In this document: piece by piece, positions 16,057 to 23,726 of the stretch
Numbering within the stretch: position 1 is the stretch's first letter
Layout of the letters: every line of letters starts with the position of its first letter
Origin: a virus
Length of the DNA stretch: 38,988 nucleotides
IMG/VR virus record: IMGVR_UViG_3300029286_001852
Coordinates: 1 to 38,988 of that record
Direction: 5' to 3' (one strand)
Notes under the pieces: generated by a model
The model's input: the letters and a program-made list of their open reading frames with translations, nothing else
Database searches by the model: none
What the model was told of the DNA's origin: nothing
Program-made: the position numbers and the translations under genes

Positions 16057-16102
16057 ATAGTTAATAATCCTAATTATTAATTAAAAAAATAAAAACTCAT
16101 TT

Positions 16103-16354
16103 ATGAATCCCTCCTCTTTGAGGTTCAAAAACATTGAGTCTACTATCATTAATATTTTAAATGATCATTACGAAAAATGTTTAAAAGTTCAATTATCAAA
16201 AAAACCAGATAATATATCTAGTTTGATTAATTATTTGAAACAAAACGGTTGGTGTAATTACAAATTTAATGGTTATAGTATGAAAAATCATGTTAATGAA
16301 CAAGATGTCGTGGTAATTTTAAATTATATACCACCAACACTTAATTTTTCCTGA
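16103..16354 (+). CDS. Small hypothetical protein
   Basis: 83 residues, mixed charge, with a helical first half and a short GWCNYKFNGYS segment. No recognised family and no membrane segment. It is preceded by a late-type promoter element and an A-rich leader. It sits between the fibre genes and another small gene on the same strand. Confidence 0.6.
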   Translation: MNPSSLRFKNIESTIINILNDHYEKCLKVQLSKKPDNISSLINYLKQNGWCNYKFNGYSMKNHVNEQDVVVILNYIPPTLNFS

Positions 16355-16397
16355 AATTTTTAAATGATATATAGTAAAAAATAAAAATTACTACTAT

Positions 16398-16637
16398 ATG
16401 TTGAAAGATGAATGTTATTATATCTTCATGGAAGATGATGATGATAAATTCGTTATTAAAATAACCAATAAAATTGGTTGGATAATAGAATCTATTGATG
16501 GAAATGTCCCTTACGATCTAGAAATGACAAAGTATGATAAAGAATATGTTATAGACGATATTTTAGAGGAACTCCGTAACGAATATAACTATGTTCAAGA
16601 AATAAATTTTTCGGAAGTTGATGATTATATGGGATGA
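16398..16637 (+). CDS. Small acidic hypothetical protein
   Basis: 79 residues, strongly acidic (MEDDDDKFV, DDILEEL, EVDDYMG), starting MLKDECYYIFME. That opening recalls MLTFKDECYAL at the start of the gene at 19808, though the rest differs. Unknown function. Its 3' end overlaps that of the convergent gene 16625-17215 by 13 bp. Confidence 0.6.
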   Translation: MLKDECYYIFMEDDDDKFVIKITNKIGWIIESIDGNVPYDLEMTKYDKEYVIDDILEELRNEYNYVQEINFSEVDDYMG

Positions 16638-17215
16638 TTTAAAATCTTTTGGTAATCAACTCTTTTGTAGGGATACTTACCATAATTTTTTTCAATCCAT
16701 TCATTAACCTTTATTGCTTCATCTTCTGTAATATTAACAAAAATAGTTTCATCAGTTGACATAACTCTACCGAATGATTCATTTCTACCAACTTCAGCAA
16801 CTCTATATCCAATTCTATCTGGAACATAATTACCATTTTCATCATGTCCCCAATGTTTTTGAATACCAACAATTTCATAAATAGTACCCATCCAAGCTAT
16901 TAACCCCAATGTTTGTCTATCTCCTTTTTTTCCAATTTTATATCTAACAAATCTACCAATATTTCTTTCTAGTTCGTGATCATCAACAGCGAGTGGAATT
17001 ACATCTCTCACAACAGATTTGGCTGTTAAATATTTATTTTGATGTTTTTTTATTTCTTCTTCTACATCAATATTTTTATCACTATAACTTTTTAATAATC
17101 TTGTTTCATATTCAGATAAAGATTTAATTCCAAATTCGGATATTTTATCAAGGATATCATTTAACATATCGGTTGATATGGTTTTCTTAAATGATTCAAA
17201 TGTTTTAAGTTTCAT
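16625..17215 (-). CDS. Protein with capsid-targeting-like leader and DUF6576-like segment
   Basis: 196 residues from the ATG at 17215. An upstream in-frame ATG at 17299 would add a poor sequence and swallow the promoter element. The leader MKLKTFESFKK fits the shared F-x-x-F leader but lacks an obvious E cleavage site. Next comes LNDILDKISEFGIKSLSEYETRLL, matching the DUF6576-type segment found at the C-terminus of Bacteroidota rhomboid proteins (ILDKIxxxGxxSLxxxE). The C-terminal half is beta-rich (GRFVRYKIG, YRVAEVGRN, IFVNITEDEA). TTAATATATA ends five bases before the ATG. Predicted late and packaged; function unknown. Confidence 0.75.
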   Translation of the reverse strand: MKLKTFESFKKTISTDMLNDILDKISEFGIKSLSEYETRLLKSYSDKNIDVEEEIKKHQNKYLTAKSVVRDVIPLAVDDHELERNIGRFVRYKIGKKGDRQTLGLIAWMGTIYEIVGIQKHWGHDENGNYVPDRIGYRVAEVGRNESFGRVMSTDETIFVNITEDEAIKVNEWIEKNYGKYPYKRVDYQKILNHPI

Positions 17216-17220
17216 GTTTT

Positions 17221-17230
17221 TATATATTAA
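17221..17230 (-). promoter_or_regulatory. Late-type promoter-like element abutting the start codon
   Basis: TTAATATATA on the minus strand with five bases to the ATG at 17215, the same tight arrangement as at 6999. It decides the start choice for that gene. Confidence 0.5.
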
Positions 17231-17335
17231 AAAGAAAAAAAGAAAAAATACACTTTTTTGACTTAATATATAGTCAAGTATAATGTACAATTTTTTCAAA
17301 AAGTAAAAGATTGCTAAAAAATAAGTGAAAAAGAT

Positions 17336-18625
17336 ATGAAAAATTTAAAAATGGAATTGTTCAATTTCAAACAAAAATTAGTTTTTGAACAAGAGGAAAT
17401 TTCTTCAATTGTTGAAAGTTTTCTTCTAAATTATGATATGTTTTCAGAAAAAGAATTACAAAAAGCTTTAACTGAAAGATTATTACCTTACACCTATGAT
17501 ACTGATGTTAAAGGTCTATTAGAAACTGTTGATCAAGAATTACAGGCTTATAGTTTAATGTATGAATTAAAGGATCTTTACAAAAGATTAGAAAAAAACA
17601 ATTTAGGTGAATTATATCGTCATCCGTTGAGTGTTATACTTGAAATAACCCAATTAGCAGACGATCAATCAAGATTAGAAGCAATCTTAAATGAATTAAA
17701 AATTTACGAATGGGTACCAGAAATTAAGAAATTTATTTGGGGTTTAACAAAGAGTCCATTAGATAAACAAAATATGGTAAGTCCGGGTAAAGCTGAAAAA
17801 ATTTATACTATTGTTGAAAAATTAGAAAATGGTCATTTGGCTTTTATGGCAGATAGATGGTTCTTAATTGATGATAAAGGTATTAAACAAGTTTTAATGG
17901 AAGATTACGTTAAGGAAGAAGATAGAGTAAGAGAATTGAGAATTATGGAACAGGCTTTAACTCTTGGTGAAGTTACAAAGGATAAATTTTCAATTAGAAT
18001 TGATGAAAATATCGTTTTAAGTTTATCAACAAAGAATGATAAGAATTTGTATATCAATGAAGAAAAATTAGATCCAGAAACAACTCTTGAAAGTATTTTC
18101 TCGTCACCTATTATTCCTTGGTTAAAGAAAGATTATTTTATGATTACTAATACCGTTAAGGAAAATATTGATAAAATTTTGGAATTGGATATTGCTTTAA
18201 GAATTCACAATATTTTACAACCTACTTTGGAATGTTATGTATTTAACTATCAAGATAAAATGTATTTGTATAGTAAAGATGCTAGAACCGGAAGTGGATT
18301 TTATGAATATGAATCTGTAACCGAACTTATAAATGATATTCGTAAAGATTTAGATTTTGATGTTACTCATTTCTTTGAAAATAAATTATCAAAAGAATTA
18401 AAGAAAATCAAGACTTTAGAAGATAAAGAAAAAGTTATTGAAAGTAAGATTAAAGATGCTACAAACGCTATAGATGAATTAAAATATGAAAATGAATTAT
18501 TGGAATCTGATAGTAATTTGAAATTATTATTCAACAATTTATTAACTCATAGACAAAATTTATATGTTGAATTGAATCAACTTAAAGACGAAAAGACACA
18601 GTTTAAGAAATCTTTAGTACGTTAA
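17336..18625 (+). CDS. Hypothetical protein with C-terminal coiled coil, probably virion-associated
   Basis: 429 residues. The N-terminal ~140 residues are mostly alpha-helical (FEQEEISSIVESFLL, KALTERLLPY). A central mixed domain contains MADRWFLIDDKG and LSLSTKNDKNLYIN. The last ~75 residues (KKIKTLEDKEKVIESKIKDA to the end) form a probable coiled coil. Unknown family. Codon use matches the head genes, and it stands immediately before the late sigma/head-completion/portal set, ended by its own strong terminator. I infer a structural or assembly role from position only. Confidence 0.75.
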   Translation: MKNLKMELFNFKQKLVFEQEEISSIVESFLLNYDMFSEKELQKALTERLLPYTYDTDVKGLLETVDQELQAYSLMYELKDLYKRLEKNNLGELYRHPLSVILEITQLADDQSRLEAILNELKIYEWVPEIKKFIWGLTKSPLDKQNMVSPGKAEKIYTIVEKLENGHLAFMADRWFLIDDKGIKQVLMEDYVKEEDRVRELRIMEQALTLGEVTKDKFSIRIDENIVLSLSTKNDKNLYINEEKLDPETTLESIFSSPIIPWLKKDYFMITNTVKENIDKILELDIALRIHNILQPTLECYVFNYQDKMYLYSKDARTGSGFYEYESVTELINDIRKDLDFDVTHFFENKLSKELKKIKTLEDKEKVIESKIKDATNAIDELKYENELLESDSNLKLLFNNLLTHRQNLYVELNQLKDEKTQFKKSLVR

Positions 18626-18645
18626 TTATCAGGAATTTAGTTTAA

Positions 18646-18679
18646 ACCATCGACTAGGAAACTGGTCGGTGGTTTTTTT
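18646..18679 (+). terminator. Strong rho-independent terminator
   Basis: A 12-bp stem with two G-U wobbles (ACCATCGACTAG / CTGGTCGGTGGT) is capped by a GAAA tetraloop and followed by seven Ts. It ends transcription of 17336-18625. The gap up to 18872 otherwise holds AT-rich sequence with TTAATATAT and TTTATATATAAC elements that may start the sigma-factor transcript. Confidence 0.9.
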
Positions 18680-18872
18680 ATAAAAATTTTTTTATGTCAA
18701 AAATTATCATTAACTTAATATATTTTTCTTTTTTGTAAACTTTTTTTATATATTTATATATAACAATCATTCAAAACATTAGCTTTTAAGGCCTTTTTAA
18801 AAAATAGCATTAATTTCATTCAAGTCCTAACAGTCCCATAATTTTTTACCACCAAAAAATAAGGACCAAAAT

Positions 18873-19256
18873 ATGGCAAAAACACCATTTTATTTAGATG
18901 ATGATGAATTTTATTATGAGATAGTATTATCAAAGGGCAAAGGCTTTCTAACAAAAAAAGCCGAAGGTATGTTGGTTAAAATAGCCAACAATTTTATCAA
19001 AAGGAAGTCAGATCATTATAAAACTGATGATGATAAAAATGATTGTGTTCAAACTGGATTATTGTTCATGTTTCAAAATTGGAATAATTTTAACGACAAA
19101 AAATATAAAACAGCAATGCCTTACTTTTCCGAAATCTTTAAAAGAGGAATCGCACAGGGGTATAATGAATTGAGAAATAAAAAGTCAAATCAAGATGCTG
19201 TTATTATGATTAGTTTAGATTCTTGTAATGATGGGGATGGATTCTTTAATATATAA
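18873..19256 (+). CDS. Late-transcription sigma factor, T4 gp55-like
   Basis: 127 residues, shorter than T4 gp55 (185 aa). The central DCVQTGLLFMFQNWNNFNDKKYKTAMPYFSEIFKRGIAQGYNE has the gp55/sigma-region-2 pattern: acidic D-C-x-Q, hydrophobic helix with W and F, F-x-x-x-x-x-x-x-A-x-P-Y-F/Y-x-E-I-F-K-R. Gp55 replaces sigma70 on host polymerase and recognises only a -10 like box, TATAAATA in T4, with the sliding clamp as activator. A clamp gene lies at 35710 and the AT-only TTAATATATA boxes here would be its targets. A purine-rich AAGGACC precedes the ATG. Confidence 0.75.
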   Translation: MAKTPFYLDDDEFYYEIVLSKGKGFLTKKAEGMLVKIANNFIKRKSDHYKTDDDKNDCVQTGLLFMFQNWNNFNDKKYKTAMPYFSEIFKRGIAQGYNELRNKKSNQDAVIMISLDSCNDGDGFFNI

Positions 19257-19274
19257 AAGAAAAACATTAAAATT

Positions 19275-19805
19275 ATGGGAAATAATAGAGTACCTAATAA
19301 ATCAGGAAAGTACAAGCAAGGTCGTTATATTTGTCAAAATCCAGATAAATACTTAGGTGATTTAGAAAGAATTTTTTATCGTTCTTCTTGGGAACAAAAA
19401 TTGTATTATTATCTAGATGTAAACAAAAGAGTTGTCAGATGGAGTGCTGAAAATATTGCTGTTCCATATGAAATAAATGAAAATGGAAATTGGAGTACAC
19501 ATAAATATTATCCTGATGCTTATTGTGAAATATTGAAATCAGATAACACCACACAAAGGGTTGTATTGGAAATTAAACCTTATAGTGAATGGAGTTCTGA
19601 TAAAAATGAAGGATTACAACCACCAAAAGAACCAAAGAATAAAACAGCAAAATCTTTAAGAAATTACGAATATGCATTAAGGACATTTCACAAAAATATT
19701 ATTAAATGGCAAGCTGCTAAGAATTTTTGTGAAAGAAGAGGAATGGAATTTTTCGTAATGACAGAACAATTCTTTCAAGCTGATAATAAAATAAAATTGT
19801 TTTAA
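19275..19805 (+). CDS. Head completion nuclease, T4 gp4-like
   Basis: 176 residues. It opens SGKYKQGRYICQNPDKYLGDLERIFYRSSWE, the family hallmark (YxGd...iyRSsWE), followed by VVRWSAENIAVPYE, KYYPDAY (Asp) and VVLEIKPYSEW (E-x-K), which form a PD-(D/E)xK-type core. The C-terminal WQAAKNFCERRGMEFFVMTE is also typical. T4 gp4 (gp50/gp65 group) completes the head after packaging, probably trimming DNA, before tail joining. It lies between the late sigma and the portal, 18 bp after the former. Confidence 0.88.
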   Translation: MGNNRVPNKSGKYKQGRYICQNPDKYLGDLERIFYRSSWEQKLYYYLDVNKRVVRWSAENIAVPYEINENGNWSTHKYYPDAYCEILKSDNTTQRVVLEIKPYSEWSSDKNEGLQPPKEPKNKTAKSLRNYEYALRTFHKNIIKWQAAKNFCERRGMEFFVMTEQFFQADNKIKLF

Positions 19806-19807
19806 TT

Positions 19808-20623
19808 ATGTTGACATTTAAAGATGAATGTTATGCTTTATTGGGTGAATACGGTGGAAATTGGAAAACTTGTATATATGATTCAACCGATATTATTTTT
19901 AATTTAAAGGATAACAATAATCATGAATTAATGTCAACAAAACCAAATAAATTAATTACAGGTAAATTTTATTTGATGAAATATGAATACATCAAAGATA
20001 AATATTTTGAAGAAAAGTATATGGAACAAAAAAATGTACCATCTTTAAAAATTTGGTGTCCTGTTTTTGTTTTGGGTTTCAAAGAATCCGATAAGGTTGT
20101 TCAAAGATATATGAAAAATAAAAAACTAATTATGTATGCAATAAATCTTGATTATTTACCATACAGATACAGAATTTTATTTTTTGATATGGTTTTTAAT
20201 ATGAATTTTGACAGAATTGAAAAAAACAAAGATTTACATTTTGTAAAAAAAGATAATGTTTTAAATGAATGGCCTTTGAAAGTATCTGCACTAAAATTAT
20301 ACAATTTATTAAAGAATAACGGTGGATTTGAATATAGTTTGACAGCTTATGATCCAGATAAAATAGATAAATTTACTTATGGAATGCCTGAATTATATTC
20401 TATATCTACAACGATTGCACAAAGATTGATGTTTTTAGATTGTAAATTGGTTAATAAGAAAAATATCATTGAAACATTGAAAGAATCTGAAACAACTCAA
20501 GAAAGGGAAAAATTAAAATCAATTTTAGAAGCATTGGAAAAGATTTTAAATACTTTGGATCAAGAAGAAAAGGGATTATATAAAAAATTAAGACAACTAG
20601 AAAATTACTTTGAAATTGTTTAA
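19808..20623 (+). CDS. Hypothetical protein in the head cluster
   Basis: 271 residues starting MLTFKDECYALLGEYGG two bases after the gp4 stop, so it is translationally linked to head completion. The middle contains KIWCPVFVLGF and a run of aromatic residues (YLPYRYRILFFDMVFNMNFD). The C-terminal ~70 residues are a charged coiled coil (KESETTQEREKLKSILEALEKIL). I do not recognise the family. By position it could be a neck, baseplate-wedge or head protein. Confidence 0.75.
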   Translation: MLTFKDECYALLGEYGGNWKTCIYDSTDIIFNLKDNNNHELMSTKPNKLITGKFYLMKYEYIKDKYFEEKYMEQKNVPSLKIWCPVFVLGFKESDKVVQRYMKNKKLIMYAINLDYLPYRYRILFFDMVFNMNFDRIEKNKDLHFVKKDNVLNEWPLKVSALKLYNLLKNNGGFEYSLTAYDPDKIDKFTYGMPELYSISTTIAQRLMFLDCKLVNKKNIIETLKESETTQEREKLKSILEALEKILNTLDQEEKGLYKKLRQLENYFEIV

Positions 20624-20644
20624 AACTTTTTTGTCTTTATAAAA

Positions 20645-20653
20645 TAATATATA
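20645..20653 (+). promoter_or_regulatory. Late-type promoter-like element for the portal
   Basis: TAATATATA on the plus strand, about 42 nt before the portal TTG start. The leader also holds a five-codon ATG mini-ORF ending in TAA. Confidence 0.4.
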
Positions 20654-20695
20654 GATCAACATAAAACAATGATTATGAAAAAATAAATTAATATT

Positions 20696-22510
20696 TTGGC
20701 AAGTTACAAAGGTGATTATTCAGGTCAAAGTCAATCAAATCCGACAGTATTTAATAGAGTTCTAAGAGGTCTATCTAATGTTTTCGGTGGATTAGATTAC
20801 AATGATATGAAAATAAAAAACGCTTATGCGTTAGGTGTTCACGAAGAAACAAGTGATGTTGCGTTTCATCCACAGAGTACAAATATGTATGACTTGTTTA
20901 CAAAGAAAACAATAGCTCGTTTTCTGGACAAGAAATCAATTGCATATTTAGATAGAACCTATTTAGATAAACGTAAAATTTTAAGACAATATTCTATTAA
21001 AGATGAGATAAAAGATTTCATTATTCAAATATGTGATGAATGTATTATATATGATGAAAATAACAAATTCTGTTATGTAAAAGATTTACCAGAAACATTT
21101 GATCACACAATTCGTCAAAAATATCAAGAAACATTCAGTAGAATTATGAATGAATTTAATTTTATTGATGGTGTAGTTGCTTGGAATTATTTAAGAACCT
21201 TATTGATTGATGGTTATATCGCTTTTGAAATTATTTATGATGATAGACAAAAAAATATTATCGATTTAGCTCCTTTGGATCCTTTGACACTTGTTGTTGC
21301 TACTGATCCGATGTCGAATACAATGGTTTGGATTCAGTTCCCTGATAATCCACAACTTCGTAGGGTTTTATTGGATTCTCAAATTATTTATATATCATAT
21401 TCTAATAACAATGAATATGGTGATACTAGTTATATTGAAAGTCTTATTAGACCATATAACCAATTAAAAATGTTAGAACAAGCGAAATTATTATACAATA
21501 TTAATCAAGCTTCTCTTTATAAAAAATTCATTATACCTGTTGATGGTTTATCCAGACAACAAGCGGAACAACAAATTTACGAGTTGATGAGTGATTACCA
21601 TGAAGATGTTCAATGGGATGAACATCTTGGATTGGTTCAAATGAATGGTAGTACAAATATACCACATAGTAAAGATTTCTGGTTTCCATCATCGGGTGGA
21701 ATGGCACCTCAATTTGATATAGTTAGACCAGAACAAAATAACTTAGCGGAAGATGTTACTCTTCAATGGTTTTATAAAAACTTTAAAAGAGCAAGTAAAA
21801 TTCCATTCCAACGTCACGAAGAAGAAACAGGTGGTGGAACATTATATGATAGTACAACTCAAATAACAAGAGATGAAATAAAATTCAAAAATTACATTAC
21901 AAGAATTCGTACTATATTTAAAGAAATTTTAACGAAACCATTAAGAATTCAAATGATTTTGGATTTCCCAGAATTAAAGAAAGATGTTGTTTTCGCTAAT
22001 TCAATGAGATTGTTATTTAATTCTGATGTATTATTCGAAGAATGGAAATATTTAGCGAATCTAGATAAAAGAGCTCAAATTGCTGCTGGTTTATCAAGTA
22101 ATTTAGTTGATATGGAAGGAAAACCATTCTTAGCGGTTGAATTTTTGGCCAGACGTATTATGAAATTTACAGATGCTGATATTGAAGAGAATGAAAAATA
22201 TAAAATGATTGAAAGAAAGAAAGCATTACAAAATGCAGGATTACCAACACCGGAAGGTGGTGGTCCTCCGGGTGGTGGACCTCCGGGTGGTGGCGGTGGT
22301 TCCCCAATGGGAGGGGGTGGGGGTGGACCTCAACCCGGTCCCGGACCAGAAATGGGTGGTGCACAAGGTGGTGCTCCACCGGAAGGTGGTGGACCACAAG
22401 GTGGACCAACTGGTGGACCACAAGGAGCTCCAGCTGGTGGACCACAAGGTGGTGGACCACAAGGTGGTGCACCTCCACAAGGAGGGGGTGGTCAGACACC
22501 TACAATATAA
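20696..22510 (+). CDS. Portal protein, T4 gp20-like, with Gly/Pro/Gln-rich tail
   Basis: 604 residues, starting at a TTG; no in-frame ATG lies nearby upstream. The gp20-type body includes YLDRTYLDKRKILRQYS, an ICDECIIYDENN segment, LLIDGYIAFEIIYD, LAPLDPLTL, DTSYIESLIRPYNQLKMLEQAKLLY and FIIPVDGLSRQQAEQQI, all in the usual order. It forms the dodecameric vertex for DNA entry and nucleates the prohead. From about residue 518 the protein becomes a low-complexity tail of ~85 residues (GGPP, PQGG, APPEGG units), coded by GC-rich DNA quite unlike the rest of the genome. A bidirectional terminator follows. Confidence 0.93.
   Translation: MASYKGDYSGQSQSNPTVFNRVLRGLSNVFGGLDYNDMKIKNAYALGVHEETSDVAFHPQSTNMYDLFTKKTIARFLDKKSIAYLDRTYLDKRKILRQYSIKDEIKDFIIQICDECIIYDENNKFCYVKDLPETFDHTIRQKYQETFSRIMNEFNFIDGVVAWNYLRTLLIDGYIAFEIIYDDRQKNIIDLAPLDPLTLVVATDPMSNTMVWIQFPDNPQLRRVLLDSQIIYISYSNNNEYGDTSYIESLIRPYNQLKMLEQAKLLYNINQASLYKKFIIPVDGLSRQQAEQQIYELMSDYHEDVQWDEHLGLVQMNGSTNIPHSKDFWFPSSGGMAPQFDIVRPEQNNLAEDVTLQWFYKNFKRASKIPFQRHEEETGGGTLYDSTTQITRDEIKFKNYITRIRTIFKEILTKPLRIQMILDFPELKKDVVFANSMRLLFNSDVLFEEWKYLANLDKRAQIAAGLSSNLVDMEGKPFLAVEFLARRIMKFTDADIEENEKYKMIERKKALQNAGLPTPEGGGPPGGGPPGGGGGSPMGGGGGGPQPGPGPEMGGAQGGAPPEGGGPQGGPTGGPQGAPAGGPQGGGPQGGAPPQGGGGQTPTI
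22249..22508 (+). repeat. GC-rich GGTGGA/CCACAA-type low-complexity tract
   Basis: About 260 bp of degenerate GGTGG(A/T)CC(A/T) repeats encode the Gly-Pro-Gln tail of the portal. The composition contrasts sharply with the AT-rich surroundings and is prone to slippage. Antisense reading frames across it are composition artefacts. Confidence 0.85.
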
Positions 22511-22511
22511 T

Positions 22512-22542
22512 AAAAAAAGGGAATCAAATGATTCCCTTTTTT
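22512..22542. terminator. Bidirectional rho-independent terminator
   Basis: GGGAATCA pairs with TGATTCCC, flanked by an A7 run on one side and T6 on the other, so it can stop transcripts from both directions. It separates the portal gene from the antisense homing endonuclease, whose last codons it overlaps. Confidence 0.9.
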
Positions 22543-23600
22543 AATTCCTTTATAGTTTCATTGAAAATATCATAATTTTTATCTATTATAAATATAAAAT
22601 TATAACCTTGTTCTATACATGTTTTTTGTTTGATTAAATTTTTTTCAAAATGTTTTTCATACCAAATAGTAGATTTTATTTCTACAATCATATTAAAATA
22701 TGGTAAGTAAAAATCAGAATAATATTTCATTTTTTTATCATCCATTTCATATAATATAGTTTTACCATTCATAATAGTGAAATTGCCAAAATATTTATCC
22801 AAAAAATCCTTTTCATATGTTCCTTGATAATATAATGGTGTATTTTTATAATTTATTATTTTAAATGAATTTTTTATCATTTTTTTATATATTTCTTCAT
22901 TTTGTAATACATGTTCCACTTTATATTTTTTCAAAAATGTTTGTTTTGTTTTTTCTTTTGTTGATTCTATTTGAGACACATGTTCTACACCATATTTTTT
23001 TAAACAAGTTTCTTTTATTTTTTTTGATTTTTTATTTTGTAAATCAACATTGTTTAATTTCAATGATATTTTATCTTTAACAATTTTATTTTGACTTGGT
23101 TTTTTAGTTCCATATTTTTTTAAACTGGTTTCTATTGATTTATCTTTAATATCTTCATTAGATAATCCCCAATCACAACCAAATTTTTTTCTATTTGTTT
23201 TTATTTTTTTCATTTGTAATTCATTTGATTGTGAAGCATTTTCTACACCATATATTTCTATCATAGATTTTTTCATTTTATTTAAAATTTCTATTCTTTG
23301 AGATGGATATTTTTTACCATAATTTTTCAAATTGGTTTCTTCTAATTTGAATTGAGAACATTTTCTACAATAATATTGACCAAATTCATTTCCATATCGG
23401 ATGTATACTCTATATTGTATATCTTTTTCTTTTCCACAATTATCACATTTACATTTTATTATCGAATGTGATCCTTTTTTTATGTTATTGATTTCAACAT
23501 TTATTTCATCACCAACACCTATATTTTTATAACCCAATTTTTCATAATATTTCATATTACTTGGGTGTATTATTACAATTATCGATTTTGTTAATATCAT
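22524..23600 (-). CDS. Free-standing homing endonuclease with Zn-ribbon and KKYGVEHxSQ repeats
   Basis: 358 residues. The N-terminal IHPSNMKYYEKLGY block is typical, which supports the ATG at 23600. A four-Cys zinc ribbon (CKCDNCGKE, YYCRKC) follows at about 48-82. Five or so repeats of the L-K-K-Y-G-V-E-H-x-S-Q type follow, a known DNA-binding array in phage endonucleases. The C-terminal YQGTYEKDFLDKY, YYSDFYLPYFNMIVEIKSTIWY is a PD-(D/E)xK/Vsr-like nuclease (Asp, then E-x-K). It sits antisense between portal and protease-scaffold genes, so it is a mobile intruder in the head cluster. Confidence 0.85.
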   Translation of the reverse strand: MILTKSIIVIIHPSNMKYYEKLGYKNIGVGDEINVEINNIKKGSHSIIKCKCDNCGKEKDIQYRVYIRYGNEFGQYYCRKCSQFKLEETNLKNYGKKYPSQRIEILNKMKKSMIEIYGVENASQSNELQMKKIKTNRKKFGCDWGLSNEDIKDKSIETSLKKYGTKKPSQNKIVKDKISLKLNNVDLQNKKSKKIKETCLKKYGVEHVSQIESTKEKTKQTFLKKYKVEHVLQNEEIYKKMIKNSFKIINYKNTPLYYQGTYEKDFLDKYFGNFTIMNGKTILYEMDDKKMKYYSDFYLPYFNMIVEIKSTIWYEKHFEKNLIKQKTCIEQGYNFIFIIDKNYDIFNETIKELKKGII

Positions 23601-23690
23601 ATATGGTTTTTTATTTTATGATATATATAAAATATTTAAAGTCAAAAACAGTAAAAATACCTTTTGTTAGAAAAAAGTTGATTTTCAATG

Positions 23691-23700
23691 CTAATATATA
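23691..23700 (+). promoter_or_regulatory. Late-type promoter-like element
   Basis: CTAATATATA on the plus strand lies 26 nt before the ATG at 23727 but inside the frame opened by the ATG at 23688. This argues that 23727 is the true start of the protease-scaffold gene. Confidence 0.4.
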
Positions 23701-23726
23701 AAAAGAAAAACATTGAAACTCCATCT

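Noticed and set aside
16625-17299. Longer N-terminus starting at 17299
   Set aside because: It would place the promoter box inside the gene and add a Lys/Phe-rich stretch unlike protein; the ATG at 17215 restores the shared leader.
22167-22544. Several overlapping frames on both strands across the portal tail
   Set aside because: They are composition artefacts of the GC-rich GGTGGA-type tract; the in-frame portal reading explains the sequence and ends at a clean stop before a terminator.
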